Source of the DNA: Marinobacter santoriniensis NKSG1
Lineage (GTDB): Bacteria; Pseudomonadota; Gammaproteobacteria; Pseudomonadales; Oleiphilaceae
Reading direction: 5' to 3'
Assembly (NCBI RefSeq): GCF_000347775.1
Contig: NZ_APAT01000015.1
Span: forward strand, 806,001 to 870,000
Length of the DNA: 64,000 nucleotides
Below the pieces are notes generated by a model. It ran no database searches, had not been told where the DNA came from, and worked only from the letters and a program-made list of their open reading frames with translations. A program made the translations under genes and the position numbers. Position 1 is the first letter of the stretch. Each line of letters begins with the position of its first letter. Below are positions 54,644 through 63,334 of the stretch, one piece after another.

Positions 54644-56290
54644 ATGGCACAGACCCGAATTCTGTCCCCGGCCAATAACGCTTACCAGTACCCGCTGCTT
54701 ATCAAAAACCTCCTGCTCTCGGGCCCCCGTTACAATCCCGACCAGGAAATTCATTACGCGAACCGCAGCAAATACACCTACACCACCCTTGTCGAGCGCA
54801 TCCATCGTCTCGCCAACGCGCTCACCGACGCCGGTGTCAAACCGGGTGATACCGTCGCCGTGATGGACTGGGACACGCCACGTTACCTGGAATGCTTTTT
54901 CGCCATTCCGATGATCGGTGCCGTTCTGCACACGATCAACGTGCGGCTGTCGCCGGAGCAGATCGTCTACACCATGAACCACGCCGAAGACGATGTGGTG
55001 CTGGTGCACGATGACTTCCTGCCCATCCTCGAAGCCGTGAAGGGCGAGATCAAGACGGTCAAGAGCTATATCCAGCTCACCGACAATGACGCTCCCAAAG
55101 AGACCGCTCTCAATACCGCCGGCGAATACGAAAGCCTGCTAACCCGGGCAGAGGCACACTTCGACTTCCCGGACTTTGACGAGAACAGTGTTGCCACGAC
55201 CTTCTACACCACCGGTACAACCGGCAACCCGAAGGGTGTCTATTTCAGCCACCGGCAGCTGGTGCTGCACACACTGGCACAGGTTGGCTCCCTGGGCTTC
55301 TCCGATGAAATGCCGCTGATGCGCTCCAACTCTGTCTATATGCCGGTGACACCGATGTTCCACGTCCATGCCTGGGGCGTTCCCTACGCCGCCACCATGA
55401 TGGGCATCAAGCAGGTGTATCCCGGCCGCTACGAGCCGGAACTTCTGGTTGACCTGCTCAAGGAGCACAAGGTCACTTTCTCCCACTGCGTGCCGACCAT
55501 CATGCAGATGATGATGGCCACGGAGTCCATCAAGACCGCGGACCTCAGCAACTGGCACGTATTGATCGGCGGCAGCGCACTGACCAAAGGTCTCTGTGAT
55601 GCGGGTGCCAAACTGGGCATTCGCATGTATACCGGTTACGGCATGTCGGAAACCTGCCCGCTGCTGAGCACCACCTACCTGAAACCCGAGGATCTGGAAC
55701 TCCCGCTGGAGCAACAGACGGATCAGAGGGTGAAAACCGGTATTGCCGTGCCCCTGGTGGACCTGGAAATCGTCGATCCCTCGGGCAAGCCGGTCCCCCA
55801 CGACGGCGAGGCCAAGGGTGAAGTGGTTGCCCGCGCGCCCTGGCTTACCCAGAGCTACTTCAAGGAGCCCGAGAAAGGCGAAGAACTGTGGGAAGGCGGC
55901 TGGCTGCACACTGGCGACGTGGCAAGCATGGAGCCCGACAATACCCTGACCATCAAGGACCGGATCAAGGATGTGATCAAGACCGGCGGCGAATGGCTGT
56001 CGTCACTGGATCTTGAGAACCTGATCAGCCAGCATCCGGCGGTCGCCGGCGCAGCAGTGGTCGGCGTGCCCGATGAAAAATGGGGCGAACGACCCTATGC
56101 GCTGGTAACACTGAAACCGGGTGAGGACGCCTCGCTCGAGGACATCCAGAAACACCTGCAACAGTTTGTCGACAAGGGCGACATCAACAAGTGGGCCATC
56201 CCGGAACAGATGGATTTCGTCGACGACATCCCGAAAACCAGTGTTGGTAAGATCAACAAGAAACTGATCCGGGATCAGTTGAAAGACTGA
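54644..56290 (+). CDS. Medium/long-chain fatty acid-CoA ligase (AlkK/DmdB-like)
   Basis: This 548-residue AMP-forming ligase has the P-loop YTTGTTGNPKG near residue 185 and the motif YGMSETCP near 330. GWLHTGD with the C-terminal Lys in TSVGKINKK near 536 completes the set. Closest in type are AlkK of alkane plasmids and DmdB. It would activate fatty acids from alkane oxidation, or methylmercaptopropionate; the first fits the alkB gene in the window. An AGAGG-type ribosome site precedes the ATG. Confidence 0.87.
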   Translation: MAQTRILSPANNAYQYPLLIKNLLLSGPRYNPDQEIHYANRSKYTYTTLVERIHRLANALTDAGVKPGDTVAVMDWDTPRYLECFFAIPMIGAVLHTINVRLSPEQIVYTMNHAEDDVVLVHDDFLPILEAVKGEIKTVKSYIQLTDNDAPKETALNTAGEYESLLTRAEAHFDFPDFDENSVATTFYTTGTTGNPKGVYFSHRQLVLHTLAQVGSLGFSDEMPLMRSNSVYMPVTPMFHVHAWGVPYAATMMGIKQVYPGRYEPELLVDLLKEHKVTFSHCVPTIMQMMMATESIKTADLSNWHVLIGGSALTKGLCDAGAKLGIRMYTGYGMSETCPLLSTTYLKPEDLELPLEQQTDQRVKTGIAVPLVDLEIVDPSGKPVPHDGEAKGEVVARAPWLTQSYFKEPEKGEELWEGGWLHTGDVASMEPDNTLTIKDRIKDVIKTGGEWLSSLDLENLISQHPAVAGAAVVGVPDEKWGERPYALVTLKPGEDASLEDIQKHLQQFVDKGDINKWAIPEQMDFVDDIPKTSVGKINKKLIRDQLKD

Positions 56291-56311
56291 TCAACCAGCC
56301 GAACGTCCCCC

Positions 56312-56328
56312 GGGGCCCCTGAGGTCCC
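56312..56328. terminator. Hairpin between ligase and dadA
   Basis: GGGGCC-CCTGA-GGTCCC forms a 6-bp stem with one G-T pair, within a longer GC-rich self-complementary stretch between two convergent stop codons. There is no T-tract, so this is a weak call. Confidence 0.3.
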
Positions 56329-56339
56329 GGGACTTCCCC

Positions 56340-57593
56340 TCAGACTCCCGCGAACGTGAAATCCACCTCCGGCGTCCTGCCATCGACAATATCGGCCAGA
56401 GCCGCTGCCGATCCGCATGAATGCGTCCAGCCGAGGGTGCCGTGCCCGGTGTTCAGGTACAGATTGGCAAAGTGACTCTTGCCGATGTATGGCACGTTTG
56501 AGGGTGTGGTAGGCCGCAGACCGGTCCAGAATTCGGCTTTATCCCAGTCGCCGGCTTCCGGCATCACTTCCGCAGTGCGTCTCACGATGGCACGGCAGCG
56601 GGTGAGGTTCAGCTGTCGGCTGTAACCATTCAGCTCGGCCGTTCCGGCCACGCGCAGACGGTCTCCCAGGCGTGAGTAGACCAGCTTGTACTCGTCGTCG
56701 GTCAGGCTCACGTTAAACGCTGCCTCTTCATTCTTGACCGGGACGGTAATCGAATATCCCTTGGCCGGATAGATGTTCAGCGAAAGCCCGAGTTGCCGGG
56801 CCAGAATGGCACTGAAGCTGCCCAGGCAAAGGACATAGGAGTCCGCGCGCAAGGTCTCGTGGTGGCCCGCATTGAGAATCTGGACGCCCAACAACCGTTC
56901 TCCGGCCTGGTCGAACCCGACGATATCGGTGTTGTAGCGGAATTCGACCCCGGCTTCCTGACAGCGTTTGGCCAGCGCCTGGGTGAATTTCCGGGCATCA
57001 CCGGACTCGTCCTCGCTGGTGTAGGTGGCGCCTGCGATGCGGTGTTTGATCGGATTCAGGGCAGGCTCCAGTTCAACCGCCCTTTTGGCGTCGATGATCT
57101 GTCGGTCGCAGCCCAGATCCTGCATGATGCGGGTCGGCTCGATGGCGCCGTCGAATTCTTCCGGGTTGGTGTAGAAGTGGAGAATGCCCTTTTCCAGATG
57201 ATCGTATTCCAGTCCCAGTTCCTTCCTCAAAGCCTGGAGCTGTGTCCGGCTGTAGGTTCCGAGATTGACCATCTGGCGGATGTTATGGGCCGCTTTCGAC
57301 GCGGTACACTCGCTGAGAAACGAGAGGGCCCAGCGCCATTGGGCCGGGTCAAGGCGTGGCCGGAACAACAGCGGCGCGTCTGCTTTCGTCAGCCACTTGA
57401 GCACTTTCAACGGCGCCGAGGGGTTGGCCCAGGGTTCGGCATGGGACACGGAAATCTGGCCGCCATTGGCGTAACTGGTTTCGAGGCCGGCCTGGCTCTG
57501 ACGATCCACCACCGTGACCTGATGTCCCTGCTTCTGCAAAAACCAGGCGGTGGTCGTACCGACAACACCCGCGCCCAACACCAGAATGTGCAT
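56340..57593 (-). CDS. dadA: D-amino acid dehydrogenase
   Basis: The 417-residue FAD-dependent oxidoreductase has the N-terminal dinucleotide motif LGAGVVGTTTAWFL and a DadA-typical SYANGGQISVSHAEPW near residue 40. The C-terminus has NTGHGTLGWTHSCGSA. It deaminates D-alanine and other D-amino acids at the inner membrane. There is no adjacent alanine racemase gene (dadX). A perfect inverted repeat lies 28-46 bp upstream of its start. Confidence 0.92.
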   Translation of the reverse strand: MHILVLGAGVVGTTTAWFLQKQGHQVTVVDRQSQAGLETSYANGGQISVSHAEPWANPSAPLKVLKWLTKADAPLLFRPRLDPAQWRWALSFLSECTASKAAHNIRQMVNLGTYSRTQLQALRKELGLEYDHLEKGILHFYTNPEEFDGAIEPTRIMQDLGCDRQIIDAKRAVELEPALNPIKHRIAGATYTSEDESGDARKFTQALAKRCQEAGVEFRYNTDIVGFDQAGERLLGVQILNAGHHETLRADSYVLCLGSFSAILARQLGLSLNIYPAKGYSITVPVKNEEAAFNVSLTDDEYKLVYSRLGDRLRVAGTAELNGYSRQLNLTRCRAIVRRTAEVMPEAGDWDKAEFWTGLRPTTPSNVPYIGKSHFANLYLNTGHGTLGWTHSCGSAAALADIVDGRTPEVDFTFAGV

Positions 57594-57620
57594 GCTTGCC
57601 TCCGATCAAAGAATCCCCAA

Positions 57621-57639
57621 CGTCTCGTTGAACGAGACG
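57621..57639. promoter_or_regulatory. Inverted repeat in the dadA leader
   Basis: CGTCTCGTT-G-AACGAGACG is a perfect palindrome with 9-bp arms. It lies 28-46 bp upstream of the dadA ATG and could be an operator or an mRNA hairpin. Confidence 0.45.
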
Positions 57640-57677
57640 CCCAGGGAGTTCGCATATTCATGAGAGTTCGGGGAAAT

Positions 57678-57710
57678 GACTGCCCGGATCCTATTGTAAC
57701 GCGGGCAGTC
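57678..57710 (-). terminator. Hairpin after yciH
   Basis: GACTGCCCG and CGGGCAGTC form a 9-bp stem with a 15-nt loop, 21 bp beyond the yciH stop and upstream of dadA. On the reverse strand it is followed by ATTTCCCC, so termination would be moderate. Confidence 0.45.
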
Positions 57711-57730
57711 GGGGTTTGCGCGTTAGACCA

Positions 57731-58084
57731 TCAGCCACCAGCGCGTTTGACCGTCCAGCCTTTCTGTTCCAGAAGGGGCACAAGGAGATCGCGCTGATCG
57801 CCCTGAATCTCCACCACGCCATCCTTGACCGTACCGCCTGTCCCGCACTTGCCCTTCAGGACCTTGGCGAAGGCCTTGAGCTCTTTGTCGCCAAGGGGAA
57901 TGCCGGTAATCAGGGTAACACCCTTGCCTTTGCGGCCCTTGGTCTCCCGGCTGACACGAACGATGCCGTCACCCGACGGACGCTCGGACGCACCGCAGGT
58001 ACACTGATCCATCGGGTTCCGGCATCCCGGACACATCCGGCCCTGCTCCGTTGAATAGACCAGTCCGCCAGTCCGCTTCTTCAT
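57731..58084 (-). CDS. yciH: SUI1-domain translation initiation factor-like protein
   Basis: The 117-residue protein has a short Cys-containing N-terminus (MCPGCRNPMDQCTC, a possible zinc knuckle) followed by the SUI1/eIF1 domain (KGKGVTLITGIPL, GKCGTGGTVKDGVVEIQGDQR). Bacterial YciH acts on translation initiation fidelity, but its cellular role is debated. Confidence 0.9.
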   Translation of the reverse strand: MKKRTGGLVYSTEQGRMCPGCRNPMDQCTCGASERPSGDGIVRVSRETKGRKGKGVTLITGIPLGDKELKAFAKVLKGKCGTGGTVKDGVVEIQGDQRDLLVPLLEQKGWTVKRAGG

Positions 58085-58104
58085 ACTGCCTCCGGATTCA
58101 CTGC

Positions 58105-58632
58105 TTATTCGATGCCCGGAGGGTACTTCGAAAACATTTCCGAAACCACTTCGTCGATCAGCTTGCTGCGGGTTTCCGGCGACTGGCTCTCGCGCAAATA
58201 GCGGCGACTGGCCGCCCGCCAGACCACCTGATCGGTCTTGGTATCCACCAATTCGATCACCAGCTTGCCCTCGCTGACCTGACGAACGGGGGGCGGTGCC
58301 GCCAGCGCCCAGCCAAAGTGGCCTGTGCCGAACCCGAATCCCAGCCCGACACCACTCTGGTCCAGGCGCTCTTCCTCCACGATCTGCCAGTTCACCAGCA
58401 AATCCGCCTCGGCTTCCGGAACCTGGCGCATCGCCTTGCGAGCCAGCTCCCGGTCAACGGCCTGACGTACACGGTTGCCATCCAGGGAGACGAACGAAGA
58501 CTCCCCGGCATTGGGTGCAAATGCCCAGCTCGCGTAGTTTCCGAAAACGACCGAGTCGTTGTAATCCGTGACGACGTTGCTGGCGCATCCGCTCAGCACC
58601 GCGGCGAACAGAACCCAGATAAGACTGCGCAT
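58105..58632 (-). CDS. DUF4136 lipoprotein
   Basis: The 175-residue protein has a signal ending in VLSGC (Cys16). The mature domain has the DUF4136 pattern: a strand-turn-strand start, FGNYASWAFAP, a central Gly-rich loop (GVGLGFGFGTG) and the ending KLVIELVDTKTDQVVWRA. It is predicted to be an outer- or inner-membrane-anchored periplasmic protein of unknown function. It precedes yciH on the same strand by 20 bp. Confidence 0.85.
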   Translation of the reverse strand: MRSLIWVLFAAVLSGCASNVVTDYNDSVVFGNYASWAFAPNAGESSFVSLDGNRVRQAVDRELARKAMRQVPEAEADLLVNWQIVEEERLDQSGVGLGFGFGTGHFGWALAAPPPVRQVSEGKLVIELVDTKTDQVVWRAASRRYLRESQSPETRSKLIDEVVSEMFSKYPPGIE

Positions 58633-58718
58633 AGCGATTGCTCCATGGGTGATTGAACAGTTCGAGCGATTTCACAAGTATACGCCCGCTACACGAACCT
58701 TGACGGCACTTCGGTCCG

Positions 58719-59324
58719 TTATCTTTCCAGATCGTAATGCAGCTGCCCGGCCTCACAAAAGGCCTTGAGGGCGTTCACTTTTTCGTCAGGTACCAGGACG
58801 TCCGCCGTCACCGACGTCCCATAGTCGACCGAGTCGACCCGAGCTCCATTCACCTCGCACCAGTGACGCAGCGGCTGTTCGTCGGCGAAAGACATGGTGA
58901 CCTTAACGCTTGTCATCGGTTGATGAACAACCCTGTCGACAGCCGACAGGACACTCTCCGCCGCTCCGGCATAGGCCCGGACCAGACCTCCGGCACCCAG
59001 CTTGATACCGCCAAAATAGCGAATGACCATCACCAGCACGTCTCCCATATCCTTGTGCTGAATGACATTGAGAATCGGCTTTCCGGCTGTCCCCGAAGGC
59101 TCTCCATCGTCGTTCATTGCCGCCTCCGCAGCCGAGCCGGGCCGGCCAATCTGGTAGGCCCAGCAGATTTGGCGGGCATCCGGATGATCACGATGCGCCT
59201 GTGCCAGCCACTGGTGAACTTCGTCCCGCGAGGCAACCGGTGCCACCCGGGCAATAAAACGACTTTTCTTCACCTCCGTCTCCCGCTCAAGGTATCCTGC
59301 GGGGACGGGATAATCTTTGCTCAT
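58719..59324 (-). CDS. yigZ: YigZ/IMPACT-family protein
   Basis: The 201-residue protein has the UPF0029 N-terminal domain: KSRFIARVAPV, WAYQIG and DDGEPSGTAGKPIL near residues 74-87, and YFGGIKLGAGGLVRAY. A C-terminal ferredoxin-like domain follows. The family is linked to translation control by the eukaryotic IMPACT protein; the bacterial function is unclear. It is divergent from a small ORF at 59340. Confidence 0.92.
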   Translation of the reverse strand: MSKDYPVPAGYLERETEVKKSRFIARVAPVASRDEVHQWLAQAHRDHPDARQICWAYQIGRPGSAAEAAMNDDGEPSGTAGKPILNVIQHKDMGDVLVMVIRYFGGIKLGAGGLVRAYAGAAESVLSAVDRVVHQPMTSVKVTMSFADEQPLRHWCEVNGARVDSVDYGTSVTADVLVPDEKVNALKAFCEAGQLHYDLER

Positions 59325-59339
59325 GATGTGAGGTGCCTT

Positions 59340-59546
59340 ATGTCAGCAGACGAAAACAGCCGTCCTGGAACAGCGCCACCGGCAAAAGTTCGAAAAGCGG
59401 CCTGCGGTATCCGCTTTGACGAGGATGAACTGCAGGAGGGTATCGACTTCTCCGGCGCCGCCGATCTTAAACCATGCGACGAGGATCGTCAGGAGACCGT
59501 TGACTCACCCCGCCGTAAACACCGGCAACCGGATCGCCACCCTTAG
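59340..59546 (+). CDS. Small hypothetical protein, 68 residues
   Basis: The frame starts at ATG 59340, preceded by GAGG with 6-nt spacing, and ends at 59546, overlapping the end of the sensor kinase gene by 42 bp. The protein is hydrophilic (FDEDELQEGIDFSGAADLKPCDEDRQE), with a basic tail, probably disordered. A position divergent from yigZ and a good ribosome site support it. No family is recognised. Confidence 0.5.
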   Translation: MSADENSRPGTAPPAKVRKAACGIRFDEDELQEGIDFSGAADLKPCDEDRQETVDSPRRKHRQPDRHP

Positions 59547-60824
59547 GCCACCAGACTCATCGTTTCTGGCCCCGATACGGCCATCGTGAGCATTGACGAT
59601 GTCCCTTGCGATGGCCAGGCCAAGCCCCCACCCGGAGCCGCCCCGCGACTTGTCCGCCCTGAAAAAAGGCTCGAACAGGTGTGGAAGCGAGCCCTCTTCC
59701 GCACCCGGGCCCTGATCCCGGATTTCGATACACACCCACTGCTGTTCCACGGCCACACGAATCTGCACCGATTTTCCGGGCGGAGTGTGATCCAGGGCAT
59801 TCTGCAGGATGTTGTCGAAGGCCCGCTGGAGTAGCCCGGCGTCACCCAGCACTGTCACCCCGGACGCTTCGTCCGTGGCCGACAGCTGACAGTCCACTCC
59901 CTGGTGTTCAGCATAGTCGGCGGCGTCTCGTAGCACCTGATTTATCAGCCGGACCGGCTTTACCGGTTCACGCGCGATGTCACCGCCCTTCTCCGCCACC
60001 CGATACAGCGACAGGATCTGGGAGGTCATGGCCTCAAGACGTTCGTTCTGACGCAGGATACTGGCGATCAGGGCCTCGTCTGCACCGCTGTCGCTGGCGA
60101 GCTCAATCGCGATACGCTGCCTCGTGAGCGGCGTTCTCAGGTCGTGGGAGATATCCCGTAACAGGCCCTTCTGACGCTCCAGGAGATCGCAGAGCTGATC
60201 GGTCATGGCATTGAAAGCGGTCGCCAGCTGACCCACCTCGTCCCGGCGGCCAGCGATTTTCTGGCTGACACGAAGCTGGTTCCTGCCAGCGGCAATTTCC
60301 CGGGCCGTGGACTCCATGTGCTTGAGTGGACGCGACACCAGACGCGCAATCCACCAACAGGCGAGGGTAATCAGGATGAAGGCAAATCCGAGCTCCAGGG
60401 TCCGGAAGAATCGGGGATCCAGCCACCCGTCACCACTGGCCCGGGGCCAGGCGATCAACCGGTATTCATCCGAGATCCGGATCACCGCGGGCTTTTGAGG
60501 GTACCAGGCGGAATTCATACGCTCACGAATGGGTTTCGGGAGCGAATCGTCATGTTCATCCCGCTGGATCAGCACCAGGTGCAGGTCCAACCGTTCGCCC
60601 TGGGCCCGGAGGAAACGCCAGGCGTCTCCCCGGCCATCCTGCTCACGAATCGCGATGGCGCGTTGGGCAAGATCCTGCAGGCCAACCTGCCGCTCAATCG
60701 CCTGGCGCTCACGGTCGAGCAGGTAGCGGGTCGCGAGATTACTGGACACCACGGTCACCGCCATGGCCAGCCAGATGGACAGGAAAATCCGCCAGAACAG
60801 GGAGAAAGTAAGGCGACGCTTCAC
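59505..60824 (-). CDS. Two-component sensor histidine kinase, CpxA-like
   Basis: The 439-residue inner-membrane kinase has membrane helices at about 10-30 and 144-164, with a roughly 110-residue periplasmic sensor between. A HAMP domain (165-218) follows, then the phospho-acceptor His227 in DISHDLRTPL. The N box DNILQNALDHTP and the ATP lid GGSGWGLGLA are intact. It overlaps the response regulator by ATGA. The neighbouring Spy/CpxP-like protein suggests envelope-stress sensing like CpxA, but the periplasmic domain is not obviously CpxA. Confidence 0.9.
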   Translation of the reverse strand: MKRRLTFSLFWRIFLSIWLAMAVTVVSSNLATRYLLDRERQAIERQVGLQDLAQRAIAIREQDGRGDAWRFLRAQGERLDLHLVLIQRDEHDDSLPKPIRERMNSAWYPQKPAVIRISDEYRLIAWPRASGDGWLDPRFFRTLELGFAFILITLACWWIARLVSRPLKHMESTAREIAAGRNQLRVSQKIAGRRDEVGQLATAFNAMTDQLCDLLERQKGLLRDISHDLRTPLTRQRIAIELASDSGADEALIASILRQNERLEAMTSQILSLYRVAEKGGDIAREPVKPVRLINQVLRDAADYAEHQGVDCQLSATDEASGVTVLGDAGLLQRAFDNILQNALDHTPPGKSVQIRVAVEQQWVCIEIRDQGPGAEEGSLPHLFEPFFRADKSRGGSGWGLGLAIARDIVNAHDGRIGARNDESGGLRVAIRLPVFTAG

Positions 60825-61507
60825 AATGGCACCCGGTAACTGTAGCCCAGCCCACGCACCGTCTCGATCCGGGGAGGATCGTCGTTACCGAGTTTCTTTC
60901 GCAGATTGCTGATGTGCATATCCAGGGTCCGGTCATAAGCCTCCAGACGCCGGCCTAACGCCCACTGCATCAGGTCGGTCTTGCGCACGACACTGCCGGC
61001 GTGTGCCAACAGCACCTGGAGGACCTCGTATTCGGTGGCGGTCAGTTCGAGGGGTTCACCATTCTGGTAGATCCGGCGGTTTGCCGTCTCCAGCCGGAGA
61101 TCACCGTATTCCCGGGTGCCGTTGACCTCGGACTTCTGATCCCAGGCAATACGCCGTAACAGGGCCTGGAGGCGCGCCACCAGCTCTCTGGGGTTGCAGG
61201 GCTTGGGAATGTAATCGTCCGCGCCCACTTCAAACCCGACGATACGGTCCGTCTCGTCGCCCCGGGCCGTCAACAGAACCACCGGCAGGTGGGTCTCTGA
61301 CCGCAACGACCGAAGTACCTCCAGCCCGTTCATATCCGGCAGCATGATATCCAGAACCACAATGTCACAGTCCTGCCCCAGGGCCAGTGCCAGACCATCC
61401 CGACCGTTGGCCGCTTCGCGAACGTCAAACCCCTGGTTCGACAAGTAACGGGCCAGTAGCTCCCTGAGCTCCTCGTCGTCCTCCACCAGTAACACCCGGT
61501 TCTGCAT
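60821..61507 (-). CDS. OmpR/CpxR-family response regulator
   Basis: The protein has 228 residues from ATG 61507 with GGAGG upstream; the frame extends only to 61522. The receiver domain has DD at 10-11, phosphorylated Asp53 (VVLDIMLPD), Thr in LTARGD and Lys in YIPKPCNPREL. A winged helix DNA-binding domain follows (ELTATEYEVLQVLL, DRTLDMHISNLRKKLG). It is coupled to the kinase gene and divergent from the Spy/CpxP-like gene, which is likely one of its targets. Confidence 0.92.
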   Translation of the reverse strand: MQNRVLLVEDDEELRELLARYLSNQGFDVREAANGRDGLALALGQDCDIVVLDIMLPDMNGLEVLRSLRSETHLPVVLLTARGDETDRIVGFEVGADDYIPKPCNPRELVARLQALLRRIAWDQKSEVNGTREYGDLRLETANRRIYQNGEPLELTATEYEVLQVLLAHAGSVVRKTDLMQWALGRRLEAYDRTLDMHISNLRKKLGNDDPPRIETVRGLGYSYRVPL

Positions 61508-61579
61508 CGTCCAACCTCCCATTGCAATGGCAGCAGTCTAACACGGTGACTTACCCGTGCTGATTTTCCGGATTTGTGC

Positions 61580-61595
61580 TTTGCAAAACCTTTAC
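61580..61595 (+). promoter_or_regulatory. Candidate response-regulator binding site before the Spy/CpxP-like gene
   Basis: TTTGC (61580-61584) and TTTAC (61591-61595) are direct repeats one helical turn apart. OmpR-family regulators bind such tandem half-sites; CpxR uses GTAAA repeats with a 10-bp period. The match is partial and the period is 11. Confidence 0.3.
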
Positions 61596-61684
61596 AGAGC
61601 CCTGACGTGGATTGACGGAGGCCGGGGTTACCATGCTCCCGTGAACAAAACGCCGATTGAACGGTTCCACCATGAGGAAAATCC

Positions 61685-62053
61685 ATGAACAGACGTAAAC
61701 TCTCCACGATGGCAGCAGGCGCCCTGGCCTCTGCTCTGTTAATCGCCAGTCCGCTGGCCCTGGCGGACCACCATGGCAAGGACGCCTATGGCAAACGCGA
61801 TATGTCGCAACTGTGCCAAGAGTTCCGTGAAGGCACGGGAAAATTCAGTCCAGAGGCGCGGCAGGAGCGGCGTGAAAAATACCGGGCGGAAGCGGACAAG
61901 CGACATGCCGAGATGGCTGACCGCCTGAAGCTTGATAACGAACAGCGCAAGGTCTGGGACGAGATGCAGATGGAGCGTCGACAGCAGCACGAGGCGCGAG
62001 CCGAGAAATGGCGGGAACGACTGGCCGAGCGCTGCACAAACCAGGATAAATAA
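61685..62053 (+). CDS. Periplasmic Spy/CpxP-like protein
   Basis: The 122-residue protein has a clean Sec signal peptide (to about residue 27, SPLALA-DHHG). The mature part is all-helical and highly charged (RQERREKYRAEADKRHAEMADRLKLDNEQRKVWDEMQ), matching the shape of Spy/CpxP chaperones. Their LTxxQ motifs are only vaguely present (LKLDNEQRKVW). A CpxP homologue next to a CpxRA-like pair would buffer the sensor against misfolded proteins. Confidence 0.7.
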   Translation: MNRRKLSTMAAGALASALLIASPLALADHHGKDAYGKRDMSQLCQEFREGTGKFSPEARQERREKYRAEADKRHAEMADRLKLDNEQRKVWDEMQMERRQQHEARAEKWRERLAERCTNQDK

Positions 62054-62120
62054 TCGCTAGTGATCAGACCGCGGCTTCTGACGTATGGTATCGGGAACAC
62101 TCCGAGGAAGTTTCCGCACC

Positions 62121-63281
62121 ATGTCAGAAGCCGTCGCCTTTGAACTCGAGACCTGCCAACGGATTTCGGATCTGCCGAAAGACGTCTGGGAGCAGTTTGC
62201 AGGCCGGGACAACCCCTTCCTTCGCTACGAATTCTTTCAGAGCCTGGAGGAATCCGGTTGCACAACCGCCGACACCGGATGGCAACCCAGCCACCTGATA
62301 TTTCGGGAGGGCACCGACATTGTCGGAGTGGCGCCGGCTTACCTGAAGTATCACTCCATGGGCGAATACGTGTTTGACTGGGCCTGGGCCGATGCCTACC
62401 AGCGCTACGGTGTGCCTTACTACCCCAAGCTCCTGATCGCCGTCCCTTTCACACCTTCCCGGGGACCGCGGCTGATGCTGGCCGATCATGTCCGGAATGC
62501 CCTGGCGCCACCGGCGCTGTCTTCAGGACTGGACACGCTTTGCGAAGAAATCGGAGCACATTCGTGGCACCTCCTGTTTCCGGACGAGGCCGATCAGGCC
62601 TTGCTGCACGAACCGGAAGAACTTCACCGGATTGGCTGCCAGTTCCATTGGCACAATCATGGCTACCGCCAATTCGATGATTTTCTGGCAACACTTACCT
62701 CCCGCAAGCGCAAGTCCATTCGCCGGGAACGCAGACAGGTCGCTGAACAGGGCATCACGTTCAGACGCTTCAGCGGACACGCTCTGCCGGACGCCGTTCT
62801 CTCGGCCTTTTATGTGTTCTACCAGGCCACGTACCTCAAACGTGGTCAGCGCCCCTATCTCAACAAGCGGTTTTTCCAGTTGTTGCGGGACCGGTTACCC
62901 GAGCACCTGGAGATTGTCATGGCGGTCAAGGAAGACCGGATGATCGCCGGAGCCCTGTTCCTGACCGGTGGTGACACGCTTTACGGGCGCTACTGGGGAT
63001 GCCTCGATGAATTCGATCACCTTCATTTCGAGACCTGTTATTACCAGGGCATCGAAATAGCCATCGACCTGGGCCTTACCCGCTTTGACGCCGGAGCCCA
63101 GGGTGAGCACAAACTGGTGCGCGGCTTCGAACCCACGCTCACCCACTCCTGGCACGGCATCCTCCATGAGGGATTCCGGGAGGCTATCCGGGAGTTCACG
63201 CTGGAGGAAGCCGTCCAGGTCCGGGCCTATCAACGTGAAGCCCAGACCCTGCTGCCCTATCGCCAACAGGAACCGGATTAG
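62121..63281 (+). CDS. GNAT/FemAB-like protein, DUF482 family
   Basis: The protein has 386 residues from ATG 62121 (AGGAAG ten bases upstream); an ATG at 62085 in the frame is less likely. It matches the peptidogalycan-biosynthesis-like DUF482 family: an N-terminal NPFLRYEFFQSLEESGC, a central SRKRKSIRRERR and a GNAT-like C-half (GALFLTGGDTLYGRYWG, FETCYYQGIEIAI, FDAGAQGEHKLVRGF). The fold is that of double acyltransferases; the substrate is unknown. An SIR2-independent cytosolic role is likely. Confidence 0.85.
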   Translation: MSEAVAFELETCQRISDLPKDVWEQFAGRDNPFLRYEFFQSLEESGCTTADTGWQPSHLIFREGTDIVGVAPAYLKYHSMGEYVFDWAWADAYQRYGVPYYPKLLIAVPFTPSRGPRLMLADHVRNALAPPALSSGLDTLCEEIGAHSWHLLFPDEADQALLHEPEELHRIGCQFHWHNHGYRQFDDFLATLTSRKRKSIRRERRQVAEQGITFRRFSGHALPDAVLSAFYVFYQATYLKRGQRPYLNKRFFQLLRDRLPEHLEIVMAVKEDRMIAGALFLTGGDTLYGRYWGCLDEFDHLHFETCYYQGIEIAIDLGLTRFDAGAQGEHKLVRGFEPTLTHSWHGILHEGFREAIREFTLEEAVQVRAYQREAQTLLPYRQQEPD

Positions 63282-63334
63282 CTTCTATACTGAGGGGACC
63301 GATCCGCGAACAGGGTCAAAAAGGACGGCGTATC

